From positions 10,147 through 74,146 of the forward strand of contig NZ_JBHSRI010000004.1 in the NCBI RefSeq assembly GCF_042658845.1: 64,000 bases of DNA, in the 5' to 3' direction. The stretch is from Paenisporosarcina macmurdoensis (GTDB lineage Bacteria > Bacillota > Bacilli > Bacillales_A > Planococcaceae). Positions within the stretch are counted from its first letter, which is position 1. Each line of letters opens with the position of its first letter. The notes below the pieces were generated by a model, which had not been told where the DNA came from, did not search any database, and saw only the letters and a program-made list of their open reading frames with translations. Positions 61,293-64,000 of this stretch are shown here, piece after piece. A program made the translations under genes and the position numbers.

Positions 61293-62204
61293 ATGATGAG
61301 AAGGGCTATGCGTATTTTTCTTTTTTCGACCTTATTGATACTACTGGCAGCATGTAGTAGCAATGACGAGTCGTCTGAGAGTAAAGAAATGTCTAGTGAT
61401 GATAGAGAGATGTCCAATGTAGTTTCAAGTGATGCGGACAGTGAAGCTGAAAGCGAAGCAGTAACAGAAGAAGCGAGCGAATCAGAAACAAAAGCTCCGG
61501 TAGTCGCAACAGAAAGAATGATTATTCACCAAGCGAGCTTAAGTGTTAACGTCAAAGAGTTAGACAAAGCACAAAGTAATATTGAACAAAAGGTTGAGCA
61601 ATATGGTGGCTATATCGTGGAATCGAACGTCTTTCAGGAAGATGATCAAACAAGCAGTGGCAAGATGATTGTTCGAATTCCAGAAAAGAATTTCGAGAAA
61701 TTTCTAGTAGATGCTGAAGAGGAAGCGGCTGAAATTCTTGAACGCAATGTAACCGGTCAGGATGTGACGGAGCAATATGTGGATTTGGAGTCTCGTGTAA
61801 AATCTAAACGAGCGGTGGAAGAACGGTTGCTTGAGTTTATGAGCAAGGCACAAAAAACGGATGACCTATTAAAAATTTCTGCAGATTTAGCCACAATCCA
61901 AGAAGAGATTGAAGTCATGGTTGGCAAAATGAAGTATCTTGAAAATCAAACATCTTTTTCAACGATTGAACTAACGATGTATGAAAATCGCGTGGTAGTT
62001 CCTGAGATTGAAAGTAAAGAGTTGAATACATGGGAAAAAACGAAAAAACAACTAGCGACAAGTACCAACTCGATCTTGTCAGCGGGATCAGCACTTATCG
62101 TATTTTTCATTGGTAACTTGCCAGTGCTAGTCATTTTAGGTGCAATCGGCTTTGTTGTGTATGTGGTTATTAAAAGAAGACTACGACAGGAACATAAAAA
62201 GTAA
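61293..62204 (+). CDS. DUF4349 family lipoprotein
   Basis: A 303-residue membrane lipoprotein with lipobox LLAACS. An acidic Ser/Glu-rich linker (about 25-70) precedes the DUF4349 region: IHQASLSVNVKELDKAQSNI, YGGYIVESNVF and IVRIPEKNFEKFL, with a long coiled-coil segment (about 165-215). A membrane helix near the C-terminus (LPVLVILGAIGFVVYVVI) gives a second anchor, then a basic tail. AGGGGG precedes the ATG. Function unknown. Confidence 0.85.
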   Translation: MMRRAMRIFLFSTLLILLAACSSNDESSESKEMSSDDREMSNVVSSDADSEAESEAVTEEASESETKAPVVATERMIIHQASLSVNVKELDKAQSNIEQKVEQYGGYIVESNVFQEDDQTSSGKMIVRIPEKNFEKFLVDAEEEAAEILERNVTGQDVTEQYVDLESRVKSKRAVEERLLEFMSKAQKTDDLLKISADLATIQEEIEVMVGKMKYLENQTSFSTIELTMYENRVVVPEIESKELNTWEKTKKQLATSTNSILSAGSALIVFFIGNLPVLVILGAIGFVVYVVIKRRLRQEHKK

Positions 62205-62340
62205 ATACAACGCAAAAAAGCAGCTAGCAAGTTTAGTAACGTTTTCGCTTTTGAAGTGCAAACATCGAATTAACAGTGCTTTTAGCATTTAAATTCTGTT
62301 TAAGATTCGTAAGCTGTTTGGAAAGTAAATTAGCAAAAAA

Positions 62341-62369
62341 GGCTTGGAGACTATGGCTCCAAGCCTTTT
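62341..62369 (+). terminator. Terminator after the DUF4349 gene
   Basis: GGCTTGGAG pairs with CTCCAAGCC around a seven-base loop, with A-run before and TTTT after. Confidence 0.78.
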
Positions 62370-62791
62370 CCTTATAGGACATTGTTGAACTAAAGCACAC
62401 GCTAGTTGAAGGAGCACCTTCTCTTATTACGCATTATGGTCGAAATGTGCTTTATAGTATAGTTTTCTTCATACGATTACTTGAGGTGAATAAAATGATG
62501 TTCTTTACTTTGGATTTCCTATTCTAATAGTAATAAATTTAGGTGTATTAATAACTTTAATCCAATTAAAGAGATAAAAGATAAAATATAACCCTAAAGG
62601 AACAGAGTAATTGTTCTTTCTCTTCTTGAACTAAACTGCATCGTTAGTTCAACAACACAGGGCCTTCCCTCTACTGAATTAAAGCACGCGTTAGTTTAAG
62701 TGTGAATTAATATTCATAAAGCAATAGTTAGAAAAAGGTAATCTTATTTCACCTATTTTATTAACTAACATCTATGCAATATGGAAAACGC
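62370..62791. repeat. Non-coding region with three TTGAACTAA-type hairpins
   Basis: Three related inverted repeats: AACTA/TAGTT at 62388-62407 (loop AAGCACACGC), TTGAACTAA/TTAGTTCAA at 62626-62652 (loop ACTGCATCG), and an imperfect one at about 62675-62699 (loop AGCACGCG). A fourth is at 63475-63509. No coding frame is seen in the stretch. Confidence 0.75.
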
Positions 62792-63472
62792 TTAAAGAAA
62801 AGGACGGTAAACCACAAAATAGACTATGGAAGATACAGCGACAATTGTCATTATATAAATCAATTTATTATTTACTTTTTTATAAAACCAACAGCCTAAT
62901 ATTATCAGACTCAGGAAATCAAAAATCAATTGAAATAAAAAAGTATGATTATTATACAAATAGATACTTAAACCAATTGTTTCCGCAGCTAATCCGCTTA
63001 CTGGTAATGCGTACAAAAAGTTGCTCAGTTTGTTCTCTTTGTTCCAGTAGTAAAGCACATAACTAATAGCACTACATACTAAGGCAATTACATTATATAG
63101 TATAAAAAGATTCCATTGAAATCCTTCATCGTAGAATCTTGGAATAAAAAAGCTGAGTACATATTTCAAAAAGTAAAAACTAAAATTCATACTTAGTAGG
63201 TACAATAGAACATTCATTGCGGCATTTTTATTTGATGAACTAAAATAAATAATTAATGTTACCGTTAACATCCAAAAGCCAAATAAAGTCGCTATTGAGC
63301 TGAAACTCCATAGGTCATCATATGGAAAAAAATCCGTCAACCTTGTTATTATACCTACCAATAAACCTAGTCCAATCACCAAAGAACTGGACTTAAAGCT
63401 TCCTTCTAATATCTTTGAGTACACTAACACAAACAATCCCTCTCCAGTCAGATTAATTAATTTGTTTAACAA
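62792..63472 (-). CDS. Membrane protein of unknown function
   Basis: A protein of up to 226 residues with about seven hydrophobic segments. Recognisable stretches are LVGIITRLTDFFPYDDLWSF and LYALPVSGLAAETIGLSIYL, but no family is recalled. TTG 63472 has no convincing ribosome binding site, and a hairpin repeat (63475-63509) abuts it, so the 5' end may have been altered by that element. AT-rich like its neighbour. Confidence 0.6.
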   Translation of the reverse strand: MLNKLINLTGEGLFVLVYSKILEGSFKSSSLVIGLGLLVGIITRLTDFFPYDDLWSFSSIATLFGFWMLTVTLIIYFSSSNKNAAMNVLLYLLSMNFSFYFLKYVLSFFIPRFYDEGFQWNLFILYNVIALVCSAISYVLYYWNKENKLSNFLYALPVSGLAAETIGLSIYLYNNHTFLFQLIFDFLSLIILGCWFYKKVNNKLIYIMTIVAVSSIVYFVVYRPFL

Positions 63473-63474
63473 AG

Positions 63475-63509
63475 CTTATTCAACTAAACTGCTGCGTTAG
63501 TTGAATAAG
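63475..63509. repeat. TTCAACTAA-type hairpin element
   Basis: A perfect 13-bp stem (CTTATTCAACTAA with TTAGTTGAATAAG) and nine-base loop ACTGCTGCG; fourth member of the hairpin family at 62388-62699, placed between two minus-strand genes. Confidence 0.8.
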
Positions 63510-63524
63510 AAATTTAATTCCTGA

Positions 63525-63845
63525 TTAATTGTTCAATTGATTAAACCACTCCAAGCACCATTCCTGCGGCAACTTAACTTGATTAATATCTAATGATTTT
63601 ATTTTTTTGAAGTTAGGTTCTAAAATATATAAGTCCCATTGACATTCAATATCTCGTGCAATAGTGAAACACGTTAAATCGTTTTCATTCAAGTCTTTCT
63701 CTTCGAAAATCATAGTAAGATTATCGCACCATTTCGCAAGATCATAATGTGAAAATTCATTTTCATTATTACATACAATTCCTAATAATTTCTTAAGGTT
63801 CGCAAATGTATAAGAGGCGTCAATTATGGTTTCATTTAAGTTCAT
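63525..63845 (-). CDS. Uncharacterised small protein
   Basis: A 106-residue acidic soluble protein: ETIIDASYTFANLKKLLGIV, DLAKWCDNLTMIFEEKDL and a C-terminal LPQEWCLEWFNQL. No family recognised. ATG 63845 is chosen, with GAAGATAA and AGGGGG upstream; the longer frame from 63890 contains that site. Probably accessory. Confidence 0.5.
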   Translation of the reverse strand: MNLNETIIDASYTFANLKKLLGIVCNNENEFSHYDLAKWCDNLTMIFEEKDLNENDLTCFTIARDIECQWDLYILEPNFKKIKSLDINQVKLPQEWCLEWFNQLNN

Positions 63846-63952
63846 TTTATCTTCTTTTCCCCCTAATATTTTAGGTTGGATAGGATACAATTAGTTGGAC
63901 AACGAAATTAAGGGCAAGTAGAATAATACACAACCAGTGAGGAGAATCTACT

Positions 63953-64000
63953 ATGTCCAAAAAAAGAAGAACATTTTCAACCGAGTTTAAAAAACAAGTG
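63953..64000 (+). mobile_element. Start of an IS3-family transposase (OrfA), cut by the window edge
   Basis: ATG 63953 with GAGGAGAA upstream opens MSKKRRTFSTEFKKQ, the usual start of the IS3-family helix-turn-helix protein. The element's left end probably lies near 63890-63905 (TTAGTTGGACAACG), giving a typical 50-60 base leader. The right part is outside the window. Confidence 0.75.

Overview
The window looks like a chromosomal segment of a low-GC Gram-positive endospore former, most likely a member of the Planococcaceae (Sporosarcina, Paenisporosarcina or Psychrobacillus type). Support comes from AGGAGG ribosome binding sites with frequent TTG and GTG starts, B. subtilis-type gene sets (ykoFEDC, yxlEFG-like, mtnWXBD, ykkCD/gdnCD, csbD, YolD, YjcZ), a T-box, TPP, SAM-I and guanidine-I riboswitches, and sigma-B-type promoters. 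The genus is an inference. No rRNA or tRNA genes and no CRISPR array were seen.

Layout. 1-5.9 kb: tail of an oxidase-like membrane gene, a decayed MMPL transporter, large catalase KatE, a YtkA-like lipoprotein, a GNAT enzyme and a PfkB kinase. 5.9-9.7 kb: TPP-riboswitch-controlled thiamine-precursor ECF transporter ykoFEDC. 10.1-13.6 kb: a five-gene operon headed by a YtrA-type GntR regulator with two matching operators, ending in an ABC exporter. 13.6-20.5 kb: mixed housekeeping and accessory genes (HIT, CBS, NERD, VOC, DUF4385, NAD(P)-binding, phosphoesterase, GNAT). 20.5-22.9 kb: an operon joining a haem-monooxygenase-like protein, a helical protein, a cobalamin-binding protein with a photoreceptor-like Wx9EH motif and an RsbR-like STAS protein, next to csbD with a clear sigma-B promoter. 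22.9-30 kb: TauE/SafE, a PQQ-type dehydrogenase, a PPOX protein, DUF1697, a methyltransferase and CorA. 30-33.9 kb: a rearranged patch with duplicated 44-residue membrane proteins, GDPD, an intact and a deleted Nudix gene and a 5'-truncated Rpn nuclease. 34-39.6 kb: guanidine riboswitch with gdnCD, then SAM riboswitch with mtnWXBD (methionine salvage; mtnK and mtnA are not in the window). 39.8-51.3 kb: two YjcZ proteins, two TVP38 proteins, a two-component system, paired small genes, YolD and a diguanylate cyclase. 51.5-58.2 kb: accessory region bounded by inverted copies of a ~130-bp element and holding a Nudix plus PLD-helicase-DUF3427 pair. 58.2-64 kb: a T-box-controlled argS carrying an in-frame stop, RDD and DUF4349 proteins, hairpin repeats, and the start of an IS3-family element.

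The strongest unexplained signal is a family of eight intergenic arrays (near 3.15, 14.01, 16.51, 16.75, 25.31, 35.29, 39.60 and 45.29 kb). Each holds five to nine copies of a short core spaced almost always exactly 21 bp apart, with variable sequence between cores. In a common orientation the cores resemble AGTTGGWCRGAAA. The second signal is the B12/STAS operon, which could be a light- or cobalamin-sensing input to the general stress response.
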